Of a stretch of 37,017 bases of DNA, positions 14,926 to 22,617 are shown piece by piece. This DNA is from an uncultured Clostridia bacterium (GTDB lineage: Bacteria; Bacillota; Clostridia; Oscillospirales; Acutalibacteraceae): NCBI GenBank assembly GCA_904399395.1, contig CAJFPJ010000059.1, forward strand, positions 1 through 37,017, in the 5' to 3' direction. The notes beneath the pieces were generated by a model, which was not told the origin of the DNA, ran no database searches, and saw only the letters and a program-made list of their open reading frames with translations. Every line of letters begins with the position of its first letter. Position 1 is the stretch's first letter. Made by a program: the position numbers and the translations under genes.

Positions 14926-16044
14926 TTACGAAAGTCTTACGTTTTTTCTTTCTGGAAGCGTGACGATAAAATCTGTATACTCTGGGGTGCTGTTCAGGGA
15001 AATAGAACCACCGTGAAGTTCAGCTATCTCCTTGGCGATAGCCAGCCCCAGCCCCGCACCACCGGTGGCGCTCGCTCGGGAGGAATCCAGCCGGAAGAAT
15101 TTCTCGAAAATCATGGCCTGCTTCTCTTTTGGTATTTGGTCGCACAGGTTCCGCACTACCACAATTATGCTGGCTTCCTGTTTCCAGGCGTAAAGAGTGA
15201 TGGGGGAATCCGGGTAGCTGTAGCTGATGGCATTGCGCAGCAGATTGTCAAAAACCCGGGCTAATTTGTCGGAATCCCCTATGAGCTGCAGGCCGGGCTC
15301 TATGGAAAGTTCCATTCGCAGCCCTTTTTCACGCAAAACAGGATAAAATTCATCCGCCATCTGCTCCAGCATCATGGTAAAATCAATTCGGTTATTTTCT
15401 AAAACAGCAGATTGCAGGCCGAAGCGAGTGATATCAAAGAATTCATTGATGAGTTGCTCCAGCCGGTAGGCCTTTTCCAGTGTGATCGAAGTGTATTTGG
15501 CTCTTTGCTTTATGGGAAGATCCGGAGATTCTTCTAAAAGGGTCAGATATCCGATTACAGAGGTGAGAGGCGTCTTCAAATCGTGGGCTAGGTAGACCAC
15601 CAGATCGTTCTTTTTCTGCTCCGCTTCCCGGGCGGCCGCTTCGTTTCGAAGAATGGACATTCTCAGTTCCCGCAGAGTATCTTCTGCTGGACGGATATCG
15701 GCCGGAAGCTTTGGTTCCATGATCAGAAGTTCGGCAGCAGCTCGGTTTATTTCATTGATATCCTTTTCCAGCTTATATACATACCTGCCGATGATAGAGA
15801 GGACCAGAGCTAAATACCCCAAAAGGAGAATAAATTCTTTGGAATTGACTAGGGTCAAATATAAGCTTGTACCTAATAGGTTGTAAAGAAGACCTGAGAT
15901 ATTCAAAGCAATCCAATACAGAACCACAACGCCTCCCCAATACATCACAGAGGCTATAATCAAATACAGGAACAGACGAAGAACCGTATATGTTTTAGGC
16001 TGCCGTCTGCCCGCCGGGCGTAGCTCATAGGCTTGTCTATTCAA
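14926..16044 (-). CDS. VanS-like sensor histidine kinase
   Basis: 372 residues. Two membrane helices (about 21-48 and 70-90) flank a short external loop of about 20 residues, then a HAMP-like coiled coil (about 90-145). The H box is YLAHDLKTPLTSVIGYL with His154 as phosphorylation site; the N box is DNLLRNAISYS, and the ATP lid glycine motif is GGAGLGLAIAKEIAELHGG. The short sensor loop and the H box resemble VanS of the VanA/VanG type. The start is a TTG at 16044 overlapping the end of the regulator gene by eight bases, so the two are translated together. The VanY-like gene follows. What it senses is not known from sequence. Confidence 0.92.
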   Translation of the reverse strand: MNRQAYELRPAGRRQPKTYTVLRLFLYLIIASVMYWGGVVVLYWIALNISGLLYNLLGTSLYLTLVNSKEFILLLGYLALVLSIIGRYVYKLEKDINEINRAAAELLIMEPKLPADIRPAEDTLRELRMSILRNEAAAREAEQKKNDLVVYLAHDLKTPLTSVIGYLTLLEESPDLPIKQRAKYTSITLEKAYRLEQLINEFFDITRFGLQSAVLENNRIDFTMMLEQMADEFYPVLREKGLRMELSIEPGLQLIGDSDKLARVFDNLLRNAISYSYPDSPITLYAWKQEASIIVVVRNLCDQIPKEKQAMIFEKFFRLDSSRASATGGAGLGLAIAKEIAELHGGSISLNSTPEYTDFIVTLPERKNVRLS

Positions 16045-16717
16045 TTTTATATCCTACCCCCCAGACAGTTTTAATTATGCGGGGATTTCTGGGCGGCTCA
16101 TGAAGTTTTTCCCTGAGCCGGCGAATGTGAACCATGACAGTGTTGTTGCAGTCCAGAAATTTATCCCCCCAGACTTTTTCAAAGAGCTCTTCAGCAGAAA
16201 TAACTTTTCCCCGGTTTTCACACAACAGCCAGAGAATATCAAATTCAATGGGCGTCAGGTTTACGCGCTTGCCGTTTAGTGTGCATTCGTGAGTTTCCTT
16301 GCTGATGGAAAGATTCCCAACATCCATGGAAAGTTCCGGTGCAGAAGCTTCGTTGTAGCGAGTGTAGCGGCGGAGCTGAGCCTTTACCCGGGCTGTTAGC
16401 TCCAGGGGGTTGAAAGGCTTGGTGATATAATCGTCTGCACCAATAGCGAGTCCATTTATTTTATCCATATCCTCCACTCTGGCAGTGAGCATCAGAATGG
16501 GAAAGGTGTATTTTTTCCGGAGTTCCCGGCAGACAGAAAATCCATCCATATCCGGGAGCATCACATCCAATATGGCAAGATCAGGCGGGGACTGCTCCAC
16601 GGAAGCCAAGGCCTCTTCGCCCGTATAAAAGCACCGGACCTGAAAGCCCTCGTTGCGAAGATAGAGCTCTACAAGCTCAGTGATTTCTTTTTCATCGTCC
16701 AAAACAAGTATATCCAT
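16037..16717 (-). CDS. VanR-like response regulator (OmpR family)
   Basis: 226 residues. The receiver domain (1-115) has the acidic pair Asp7-Asp8, phospho-acceptor Asp51 in LAILDVMLPDMDG, and Lys in DDYITKPF. The C-terminal winged helix (about 130-226) ends with VWGVGYKI, typical of OmpR/PhoB regulators. The stretches LDDEKEITELVELYLRNEGF and GADDYITKPFNPLELTARVK strongly resemble VanR. It probably activates promoters by binding direct repeats, including perhaps that of the VanY-like gene, though I saw no clear repeats there. First gene of the regulator-kinase pair. Confidence 0.93.
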   Translation of the reverse strand: MDILVLDDEKEITELVELYLRNEGFQVRCFYTGEEALASVEQSPPDLAILDVMLPDMDGFSVCRELRKKYTFPILMLTARVEDMDKINGLAIGADDYITKPFNPLELTARVKAQLRRYTRYNEASAPELSMDVGNLSISKETHECTLNGKRVNLTPIEFDILWLLCENRGKVISAEELFEKVWGDKFLDCNNTVMVHIRRLREKLHEPPRNPRIIKTVWGVGYKIE

Positions 16718-16758
16718 TTGTATTCATACTCTCCAATTCCTCAAGCTGCATGCATATT

Positions 16759-16779
16759 CGGAAAATCATAAATTTTCCG
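16759..16779 (-). terminator. Possible terminator after YgjP-like gene
   Basis: CGGAAAAT (16759-16766) pairs with ATTTTCCG (16772-16779) around a 5-base loop, just beyond the YgjP-like stop. No long T-run follows, so it may only be a stabilising hairpin. It lies in the 65-base gap before the VanR-like gene. Confidence 0.45.
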
Positions 16780-16782
16780 GCT

Positions 16783-17484
16783 TTAGCGTAGTCCTGCCGC
16801 CTCTAAATTGCGGAGGGTGTCTTTTAACCGTTGCCTCTGCAGGCTGTAATCCGGTATAAAGGTTTCTACCAGCCTCCAGAATTTCTTGCTGTGATTGTGT
16901 TCTTTTATATGGCAGAGTTCATGCACGATGACGGCGTCTATGGCCTCGGGTGGGGCGGCCATAAGCCAACAGGAAAAACGAATGGTATTTTTCCCCGTGC
17001 AGGAGCCCCAGCTTCCTTTGGCGGAACCCACCGAAATGCCTTCCGGATATAGCTCTGTTTTCTCTGCCCAGTATTCTGTGCGGCCAGGAAAGTAAGCGGC
17101 AGCCTGTTCTTTATAGACCTCCTGCAGCAAAGAAAGCAGTTCGCCCAGCGGCTTTCGAGGAAGATAGAACACTCCTCTGGAAAAGGAGACTTCTCCCTCC
17201 AGCACAGGAAGCTGTGCTCCAAGAAAGGGAATCTGCCGGGGAAATGTTTCCAGGCTTTTTTTCTTCTGCCGGTAAAGCTCCTGATTCCTTTGAACGTGTA
17301 AATGGATCCATTCGCTTTTTTCGTAGATAAATTCTTCCACGGCCCTTCTGGATGCGCGCATGGGGGCGCGGACCTCCACTTCTCCAGATGGAAGGATGCG
17401 GATGGATATGGTTTTGCGCCTGGAACGAATAAGGGTATAGGGAATAGGGCTGCCGGGTATGATGTCTTGCTTGGAAATAGGCAA
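16783..17484 (-). CDS. YgjP-like zinc metallopeptidase (M48-related, DUF45)
   Basis: 233 residues. The C-terminal zinc site VIVHELCHIKEHNHSKKFW (HExxH, then His about five residues on) and the preceding GSWGSCTGKNTIRFSCWL are hallmarks of the YgjP/DUF45 family. The N-terminal half is a basic beta-rich region starting with YTLIRSRRKTISIRI. It is probably a cytoplasmic metal-dependent protease; substrates are unknown. The start is a TTG at 17484 with AAAGGAGG seven bases upstream. A longer in-frame extension to 17622 lies upstream of that site and is rejected. Its likely promoter, an extended -10 at 17613-17621, would give a leader of about 120 bases. Confidence 0.85.
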   Translation of the reverse strand: MPISKQDIIPGSPIPYTLIRSRRKTISIRILPSGEVEVRAPMRASRRAVEEFIYEKSEWIHLHVQRNQELYRQKKKSLETFPRQIPFLGAQLPVLEGEVSFSRGVFYLPRKPLGELLSLLQEVYKEQAAAYFPGRTEYWAEKTELYPEGISVGSAKGSWGSCTGKNTIRFSCWLMAAPPEAIDAVIVHELCHIKEHNHSKKFWRLVETFIPDYSLQRQRLKDTLRNLEAAGLR

Positions 17485-17612
17485 ATCGGTTTCCTCCTTT
17501 CCGCGGCTCACAGATGCGTTCCATTTTCTGCTTTGTCCCTGCAGATGATTACACGAGACGGTTTTATCCAGAACACGAAATTTTTCTATGAATAGGAAAA
17601 TATCCGATACAT

Positions 17613-17621
17613 AGTATAACA
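17613..17621 (-). promoter_or_regulatory. Extended -10 promoter for YgjP-like gene
   Basis: On the minus strand TGTTATACT (17613-17621). The -35 region is poor. Confidence 0.5.
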
Positions 17622-17743
17622 TGAAATTTCCAAAAAGCTGAACATGTAAGAAAAAAGTAATAAATCGGGGAAAGACAATGAGAGTAGTTTCCTGTATTAC
17701 GGAAAGTTGTTACAAATTAGGTCGTATTTTGTAGGGTTTGCCA

Positions 17744-17772
17744 TTGACAATATTCCCTCTTCCCAGTATAGT
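17744..17772 (+). promoter_or_regulatory. Consensus SigA promoter for the ArsC-like gene
   Basis: TTGACA (17744-17749), exactly 17 bases, TATAGT (17767-17772). One of the best promoters in the window; the transcript would begin near 17779 and carry a leader of about 145 bases. Confidence 0.85.
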
Positions 17773-17794
17773 AATACACGATAGCTTGAGTATT

Positions 17795-17879
17795 GCAGAG
17801 CTGCAGTGCGGCAAACGGCAGCTTTTGCAGAAGATGAGGGTGTCGGTTTCCTGTGCGACAGGAGGCGGGCGCCTTTTTT
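17795..17879 (+). ncRNA. Structured leader of unknown class upstream of the ArsC-like gene
   Basis: Three successive hairpins: GCAGAGCTGC (17795-17804) with GCAGCTTTTGC (17818-17828); TCCTGT (17849-17854) with ACAGGA (17858-17863); and AGGC-GGGC-GCCT (17863-17874) followed by TTTTT, a short terminator-like element. The last two share a base and would compete. This layout fits an attenuator or riboswitch, but it matches no class I recognise. Confidence 0.5.
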
Positions 17880-17923
17880 CTTTCATATTACAGCCGGTGA
17901 AAGTAAAGATGGGAGGAAAAGGT

Positions 17924-18274
17924 ATGGCTTCAATCATTCAAATATTTGGCGTCGCAAAGTCCTTTGACACAAAAAAGGCGGAGCGGTATTTTAAAGAGCG
18001 GAGGATCCCGTATCAATATGTGGATCTTTCCAAGAAAGGCATGAGTAAGGGGGAACTGCGTTCAGTCCGCTCTGCTATAGGGAGCTTTGAAGCTCTGGTG
18101 GATTTTGAAAAGAACGGGGATGCTGCGATCATCCGGTATCTGGCTGCGGAAGAAGAAAAGCTGGAGAAGTTGGAAGAAAACCCAAAATGGTTGAAAACAC
18201 CTTTGGTGCGCTGCGGCAGGAAGGCTACTGTGGGATACTGCCCGGAAATATGGAAAGGCTGGGAAACGGAATAG
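17924..18274 (+). CDS. ArsC/Spx-family thioredoxin-fold protein lacking the catalytic Cys
   Basis: 116 residues, the normal ArsC/Spx length. It has the family pattern DTKKAERYFKERRIPYQYVDL, split here as DTKKAERYFKER then IPYQYVDL, followed by KGMSKGELRSV, NPKWLKTPLVR and GRKATVGYCPEIWKGW. In arsenate reductases and Spx a Cys precedes the DT; here the stretch reads GVAKSFDT, with Ser at that place. The only Cys residues lie in the C-terminal third. It is therefore unlikely to be a redox enzyme of the usual type and may act as a binding or regulatory protein. The ATG at 17924 has GGGAGG seven bases upstream. It has its own strong promoter and a long leader, and a terminator follows. Confidence 0.82.
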   Translation: MASIIQIFGVAKSFDTKKAERYFKERRIPYQYVDLSKKGMSKGELRSVRSAIGSFEALVDFEKNGDAAIIRYLAAEEEKLEKLEENPKWLKTPLVRCGRKATVGYCPEIWKGWETE

Positions 18275-18285
18275 AGGCAGCAGAA

Positions 18286-18325
18286 AATCCCCCTGGTTTC
18301 GAAAAACTTTCGGAACCAGGGGGAT
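18286..18325. terminator. Bidirectional intrinsic terminator
   Basis: ATCCCCCTGGTTTCG (18287-18301) pairs with CGGAACCAGGGGGAT (18311-18325) with one G-T wobble or mismatch. On the minus strand TTTTCTGC follows, serving the calcium ATPase; the ArsC-like gene ends just upstream on the plus strand. Confidence 0.85.
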
Positions 18326-18369
18326 GGATTGTAGTATGTGGGGAGAAATTTGGAGGGGCTTCCATTAGT

Positions 18370-20961
18370 TCATTGTTTTCTGGCAAGACGTAGCCTGGCC
18401 AGAGCTTTTTCCCCTTCGCAGACGGCCAGCGGAATCAGTGAAAGCCCTGCTACGATCATCCATTGGGAGAAGGTCAGCACCGCTGTTTTGAAAATTGTGT
18501 TAAGCCCTGGAATCAGAATGACGGAGCATTGCAGAAGAATGCATACAACGGCGGCCGGAATGAGGCGGCTTCCCTTATGGCTGGAAAAATCAAAAACTGA
18601 ACGCTCGCTGCGCATGTTGAAGGTGTGCACTACCTGAGAAAGGCTCAGCACAGCAAATGCCATGGTGCGCCCGATTATGGGATTGACCGGGTCGATATCG
18701 AAAAAGAGCCTGCCGGCCGTATACGCCACCAGAGAAAGAGCGCCGATGAGGCAGCCCTCTAAAAGAATGCTGTATATCGCTCCACCACTGAAGAGGCCGG
18801 CTTTTTTACGATTGGGTTTTCGTTCCATAATATCCGGGCTGATGGGTTCTACTCCCAGAGCGAGAGCAGGCAGGGAATCCGTGACCAGATTGACCCAGAG
18901 AAGCTGAATGGCCAAAAGAGGGGTGGGCAGATGCATGAGGAAGCCCACGAATACTGTGAGGATCTCGCCTATGTTGCAGGAAAGCAGGAAATGAATGGTT
19001 TTTCGGATATTGTCGTAGATCCCTCTTCCTTCCTGGACGGCGGCCACGATGGTGGTGAAATTGTCATCTGCCAAAATCATGTCGGCTGCGCCCTTTGCCA
19101 CATCAGTTCCGCTTTTTCCCATAGCACAGCCAATATCCGCCGCTCGCAGAGCCGGGGCGTCGTTGACACCATCGCCCGTCATGGCTACGATCTCTCCTTG
19201 CGCCTGAAAAGCCTTGACGATGCGCACCTTATGCTCTGGGGAAACTCTGGCAAAGACAGAGATGGTTTTTACGCTTTTTTCCAGTTCCTTCTGGCTCATG
19301 GCGTCCAGTTCTTTGCCGGTTACACAGGAATCGCCGGGCTGCAGAATACCCAGTTCACCGGCGATGGCGCATGCTGTAGCTCTATGATCCCCGGTGATTA
19401 TCACAGGACGAATGCCCGCCCTGCGGCAAAGACGCACAGCTTCCTTCACACCCTTTCTCGGAGGATCGATCATGCCGATCAGCCCTTGAAAAGAAAGTCC
19501 TTTTTCCAGCTGTTCCTTATTTTTAGGCAGAGCAGAAATCTCTTTTACGGCAACACCGATTACACGAAGGGCCTTTCCAGCCATATCCTCGTTACGTCGC
19601 AGAAAGGCGGGAGAGGCATTGGTGCAGAGGGAAAAGAGAACGTCTGGCGCTCCCTTTGTGATAACCTGATACCGACCGTTAGGAAGCCGGTGCACGGTGG
19701 TCATTCGTTTGCGGGAGGAACTGAAGGGGATTTCCTCCACCCGGGGGAACCGGCTTTCCAGCTCTTTTCTGGAACGAGGGGAGGCTTCTGCCAGGGCCGT
19801 TTCGGTGGGGTCGCCCAGATAGCCTGAGGAAGTCTCCCGGCAGTCTGTGCAGAGGCAGGCAAGTTCCAATAGGGCCTTTCCTTGGGGAGAAGAGAGGGGA
19901 AGAATGCCGGAAGCACTGGAAAGGACGGTGACGGTCATATGATTTTGGGTGAGAGTGCCGGTTTTGTCCGAGCATATAACGCTGGCACTCCCGAGAGTTT
20001 CCACCGCCGCCATCTGCCGAATAATGCTTTTTTTGGCGGCCATCCGGCGTACACCTGCCGCTAGAACGATTGTAACCACCGCGGGCAGTCCCTCAGGAAT
20101 AGCGGCAACAGCCAGACTTACGGAGATCAGGAACATCTCCAGCGGCGGCATCTGCTGAAAGAGCCCTAAAATGAAGATTACAAGACAGATCAGAAGAGCT
20201 CCGATTCCCAGCCAGCGGCCCGTTTTTGCCAGACGCTTCTGAAGAGGCGTCTGCGGGGGCTCTTCTCCTGCAATCATACCGGCAATATGCCCCACTTGGG
20301 TGTGCATGCCTGTTTCTGTGACTAACCCGATGCCGTTTCCTGCCACTACAGTGCAGGATGAAAAAGCCATGTTTTTTTGGTCACCCGTGGAGGTCTCCTC
20401 AGAAAATATGGCGGCGGCGTCTTTGTGCGATGGCGCGCTTTCTCCCGTAAGGGCGCTTTCCTCCACCTGTAGGTCGTGAGTTTCCAAAAGCCGCAGATCG
20501 GCGGGAACAAGATCGCCGGCCTCTAAAAGCACGATATCGCCGGGCACCAGAAGGGTAGCGTCCACCAGCTGTTCTTCTCCGGATCGAAGGACCTTAGCCT
20601 TGGGACTGCTCATCTTCTTTAGAGCTTCTATGGCCTTTTCCGCCCGGCTTTCCTGCACCATGCCGATAATGGCGTTGATGACCACGATTACGAGAATGAT
20701 AACGGAATCCACCATGTCGCCGTTATCCTGCAGAAAGGCCAGCACAAAGGAAATGCCGGCCGCTATGAGGAGAATAATCACCATACAGTCGGAAAATTGG
20801 CTGAGGAAACGTCTGACGAGGCTTTTGGGCTTGGGTGGTGTCAGCTCATTTCTTCCGCTAACTGTAAGCCTTTTGGCTGCCTCCGTCCGCGTGAGCCCCT
20901 CCATCTTCCGGGATTCCAGCTGTTTCAAGCATTGTTCCCGGGTGCTGCTGTGCCACTTCAA
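18370..20961 (-). CDS. P-type calcium-transporting ATPase
   Basis: 863 residues. Domains in order: N-terminal cation ATPase segment with RTEAAKRLTVSGRNEL; membrane pair M1-M2; actuator domain with LTGES; M3-M4 with AVAAIPEGLPAVVTI, whose PEGLP is the metal-site motif of the SERCA/PMCA type; phosphorylation motif DKTGTLT; hinge TGDGVNDAPAL; and C-terminal helices with LWVNLVTDSLPALALG. This is the pattern of bacterial Ca2+ (or Mn2+) exporting P2A ATPases of the plasma membrane. The first part of the reading frame (GTG 20991) is doubtful; a TTG at 20961 with GGAGGT nine bases upstream is preferred, and a TTG at 20967 is also possible. Monocistronic, with a terminator downstream. Confidence 0.93.
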   Translation of the reverse strand: MKWHSSTREQCLKQLESRKMEGLTRTEAAKRLTVSGRNELTPPKPKSLVRRFLSQFSDCMVIILLIAAGISFVLAFLQDNGDMVDSVIILVIVVINAIIGMVQESRAEKAIEALKKMSSPKAKVLRSGEEQLVDATLLVPGDIVLLEAGDLVPADLRLLETHDLQVEESALTGESAPSHKDAAAIFSEETSTGDQKNMAFSSCTVVAGNGIGLVTETGMHTQVGHIAGMIAGEEPPQTPLQKRLAKTGRWLGIGALLICLVIFILGLFQQMPPLEMFLISVSLAVAAIPEGLPAVVTIVLAAGVRRMAAKKSIIRQMAAVETLGSASVICSDKTGTLTQNHMTVTVLSSASGILPLSSPQGKALLELACLCTDCRETSSGYLGDPTETALAEASPRSRKELESRFPRVEEIPFSSSRKRMTTVHRLPNGRYQVITKGAPDVLFSLCTNASPAFLRRNEDMAGKALRVIGVAVKEISALPKNKEQLEKGLSFQGLIGMIDPPRKGVKEAVRLCRRAGIRPVIITGDHRATACAIAGELGILQPGDSCVTGKELDAMSQKELEKSVKTISVFARVSPEHKVRIVKAFQAQGEIVAMTGDGVNDAPALRAADIGCAMGKSGTDVAKGAADMILADDNFTTIVAAVQEGRGIYDNIRKTIHFLLSCNIGEILTVFVGFLMHLPTPLLAIQLLWVNLVTDSLPALALGVEPISPDIMERKPNRKKAGLFSGGAIYSILLEGCLIGALSLVAYTAGRLFFDIDPVNPIIGRTMAFAVLSLSQVVHTFNMRSERSVFDFSSHKGSRLIPAAVVCILLQCSVILIPGLNTIFKTAVLTFSQWMIVAGLSLIPLAVCEGEKALARLRLARKQ

Positions 20962-21097
20962 TTTCAATCTACCTCCATTCGGCTTTCTCACATCTCTGAA
21001 TTAAGGAGTTCATAGTACTATATTCAGAAATAGAGAAAACTAGGACGTGTTTTCATAGGGAATACAAAGATTTTTCCTTATCTTTTTGGGAATGATC

Positions 21098-21171
21098 CTT
21101 TCCCTGTGCTGTGCCCGGCTGCAATCAGTGGAGGACACCGAGAACAGGCACAAAGCAGCGGGAAAGATTTT
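21098..21171 (+). ncRNA. Long imperfect stem-loop with T-run between divergent genes
   Basis: CTTTCCC (21098-21104), TGC and TGTGCC (21110-21115) pair with GGCACA (21147-21152), GCA and GGGAAAG (21160-21166), about 16 base pairs with small internal loops, followed by ATTTTTATG. It looks like a terminated leader or small RNA on the plus strand upstream of the PAP2 gene. No upstream promoter was clear. Confidence 0.4.
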
Positions 21172-21250
21172 TATGACAACAGGGCATTATAGAATTGGGA
21201 AAATATGATACTATACAGCTTTCAGCACCAAATGAAAGGAGCGGGAAATT

Positions 21251-21772
21251 TTGGATCAGGCGATTCTACAATTTATACAGGAACATCTCCGCAACGGATG
21301 GAGCGATGCTTTTTTCACAGCGATAACTTTTTTAGGAGACAGTGGGATCATTTGGATTGCTTTTTCTCTATGCCTTGTATGCTCGAAAACTTATCGGAGA
21401 CAGGGGCTTGTGTTGCTGGCGGTGCTGGCTATTACTTTTCTTGTGGGCGATGTGGTATTAAAGAATTGGATCCAGAGACCGCGGCCTTTTCAAGAAATGC
21501 CTGTGGAACTGTTGATTCCTCCGCCTCAAAGTTTTTCATTTCCCAGCGGACATACATCTTCTTCCTTTGCGGCGGCTTCTGTTATTTACCGCATTCGAAA
21601 GAGTTGGGGGATAGCCGCTTTCATTCTGGCTGTGCTGATTGGTTTTTCAAGATTGTTTTTGTTTGTACATTACCCCACGGATGTTCTTGCCGGCGCGGTG
21701 TTGGGGCTGCTTGTGGGAAATCTCATGTGTTTTTGTATTGGCAAAAGGAAAGGATGGAAATGGGGAAAATGA
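21251..21772 (+). CDS. PAP2-family phosphatase (undecaprenyl/lipid phosphatase-like)
   Basis: 173 residues with about five membrane helices. All three phosphatase motifs are present: KNWIQRPRP (KxxxxxxRP), PSGH, and SRLFLFVHYPTDVLAG (SRxxxxxHxxxD). Small bacterial PAP2 proteins of this kind dephosphorylate undecaprenyl pyrophosphate or phosphatidylglycerol phosphate at the outer face of the membrane; which applies is not decided. The start is a TTG at 21251 with AAAGGAG nine bases upstream. It is divergent from the calcium ATPase. Confidence 0.92.
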   Translation: MDQAILQFIQEHLRNGWSDAFFTAITFLGDSGIIWIAFSLCLVCSKTYRRQGLVLLAVLAITFLVGDVVLKNWIQRPRPFQEMPVELLIPPPQSFSFPSGHTSSSFAAASVIYRIRKSWGIAAFILAVLIGFSRLFLFVHYPTDVLAGAVLGLLVGNLMCFCIGKRKGWKWGK

Positions 21773-22065
21773 TTCGACTCTAAAAGGTCTAATTTATTGT
21801 TTTTGGCCGGATATTGATAAGAAATGTTTGTAAAAATTGAATAAAAATTTTTTATTGAAATCTCTTGACATTTTGAAATTAGGGATGATTAATCTGCTTT
21901 TATATTTCGTATCTACAATATATAGAAGAACGTATTTTCTGTTTCGGCAAATACTGTGTTTTTGAAATTTTAGCAAAAAGCTTTTATTTTTCCCCTTGCA
22001 TATTCTGAAAATGCGATGTATTATAGAAAATGCCGTGAAGAAAGTTCACTATAGGAGTGTGTAGT
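21773..22065. other. AT-rich intergenic region with two candidate promoters
   Basis: About 290 AT-rich bases. They contain TTGACA-N17-ATTAAT (21865-21893) and TTGCAT-N17-TATTAT (21996-22024), both on the plus strand toward the small gene at 22066. No coding signal was found. Confidence 0.6.
21996..22024 (+). promoter_or_regulatory. SigA-type promoter for the small gene at 22066
   Basis: TTGCAT (21996-22001), 17 bases, TATTAT (22019-22024), about 35 bases before the ribosome site. A second, more distal candidate is at 21865-21893. Confidence 0.7.
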
Positions 22066-22335
22066 ATGCGACAGTTGATTGGAAGGAAAGTAGTGAAAGA
22101 TAAGGAACTGCAGTATTCTGTTTTGGGGGACGATACAAAAGGATATGCAGTGGAAATTTGTGAAATTTCCCGCTTTAGCAGAGAGGCAGCTTTTTTCCCC
22201 GGTGATTCTGCAGGCTGGTGCCAGGCACAGAAATTTGCTAAGATGCTTTTTAAAGAAAGTGTTTTTCCTGTGCATCTAGAATTTGTTGCAGAGGAATATA
22301 TTCGTGATCTTGAGAATGAAAAAGGTATAACTTGA
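22066..22335 (+). CDS. Small hypothetical protein (possibly DUF6514-like)
   Basis: 89 residues, soluble, starting MRQLIGRKVVKDKEL. The middle has YAVEICEISRFSREAAFF and the end has HLEFVAEEYIRDLENEK. The alternating strand-helix pattern and the FAKMLFKESVFPVHL segment recall small Clostridia proteins of family DUF6514, recalled from memory only. No catalytic motif is seen. The ATG at 22066 follows AGGAG by eight bases. The -35 box of the rubredoxin promoter overlaps its stop codon. Function unknown. Confidence 0.65.
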   Translation: MRQLIGRKVVKDKELQYSVLGDDTKGYAVEICEISRFSREAAFFPGDSAGWCQAQKFAKMLFKESVFPVHLEFVAEEYIRDLENEKGIT

Positions 22336-22360
22336 TTTTTCAGGAAAAACAGGATATACT
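22332..22360 (+). promoter_or_regulatory. SigA-type promoter for rubredoxin
   Basis: TTGATT (22332-22337), 17 bases, TATACT (22355-22360). A GGCC-GTAA-GGCC mini-hairpin (22377-22388) with a GNRA-type loop follows in the leader. Confidence 0.78.
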
Positions 22361-22407
22361 ATTCCCATAATTTATAGGCCGTAAGGCCCGGAAGGGAAGT
22401 ACGTAAA

Positions 22408-22566
22408 ATGGAAAAGTATGTCTGTGATGCATGTGGATACGTTTATGACCCCGCTGTAGGAGATCCGGATAATGGTATCGCCCCGGGAACCGCCTTTAAT
22501 GATCTTCCCGAAGATTGGGTGTGCCCTGTTTGCGGTGTAGGTAAGGACATGTTTAGCGAGGAATAA
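22408..22566 (+). CDS. Rubredoxin
   Basis: 52 residues, the classic rubredoxin length. The two iron-binding knuckles are [10 protein letters not shown] (residues 6-15) and [11 protein letters not shown] (39-49), with the conserved [18 protein letters not shown] between them. The single Fe(Cys)4 site passes electrons in the cytoplasm, in anaerobes mostly for peroxide and superoxide detoxification via rubrerythrin or superoxide reductase. No such partner is encoded nearby. The ATG at 22408 follows a GGAAGGGAAG stretch. It has its own promoter and terminator, so it is a single-gene unit. Confidence 0.96.
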   Translation: MEKYVCDACGYVYDPAVGDPDNGIAPGTAFNDLPEDWVCPVCGVGKDMFSEE

Positions 22567-22587
22567 GGGTTCTATTTGTTCTATACA

Positions 22588-22617
22588 GAAAAAGCCGGTG
22601 AAAACCGGCTTTTTTTA
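22588..22617 (+). terminator. Intrinsic terminator after rubredoxin
   Basis: AAAGCCGGT (22591-22599) pairs with ACCGGCTTT (22604-22612) around GAAA, followed by seven or more T. Textbook form. Confidence 0.93.

Larger units (their letters stand above)
17485..17923. other. Divergent intergenic region with two promoters and leaders
   Basis: The 439 bases between the YgjP-like and ArsC-like genes hold a minus-strand extended -10 (17613-17621), a consensus plus-strand promoter (17744-17772) and the structured plus-strand leader described separately. I found no coding signal with a ribosome site in it. Confidence 0.6.

Noticed and set aside
13835-16717. Vancomycin resistance cluster
   Set aside because: Only regulator, kinase and M15 carboxypeptidase are present; the ligase, VanX/VanXY and VanH or VanT genes needed for resistance are absent from the window.
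16783-17622. Extended N-terminus of the YgjP-like protein (46 extra residues)
   Set aside because: The ribosome site AAAGGAGG lies inside this extension, directly before the TTG at 17484; the extra residues are not family-like.
18931-19827. 298-residue open frame opposite the calcium ATPase
   Set aside because: Antisense to conserved P-type ATPase motifs and without recognisable protein features.
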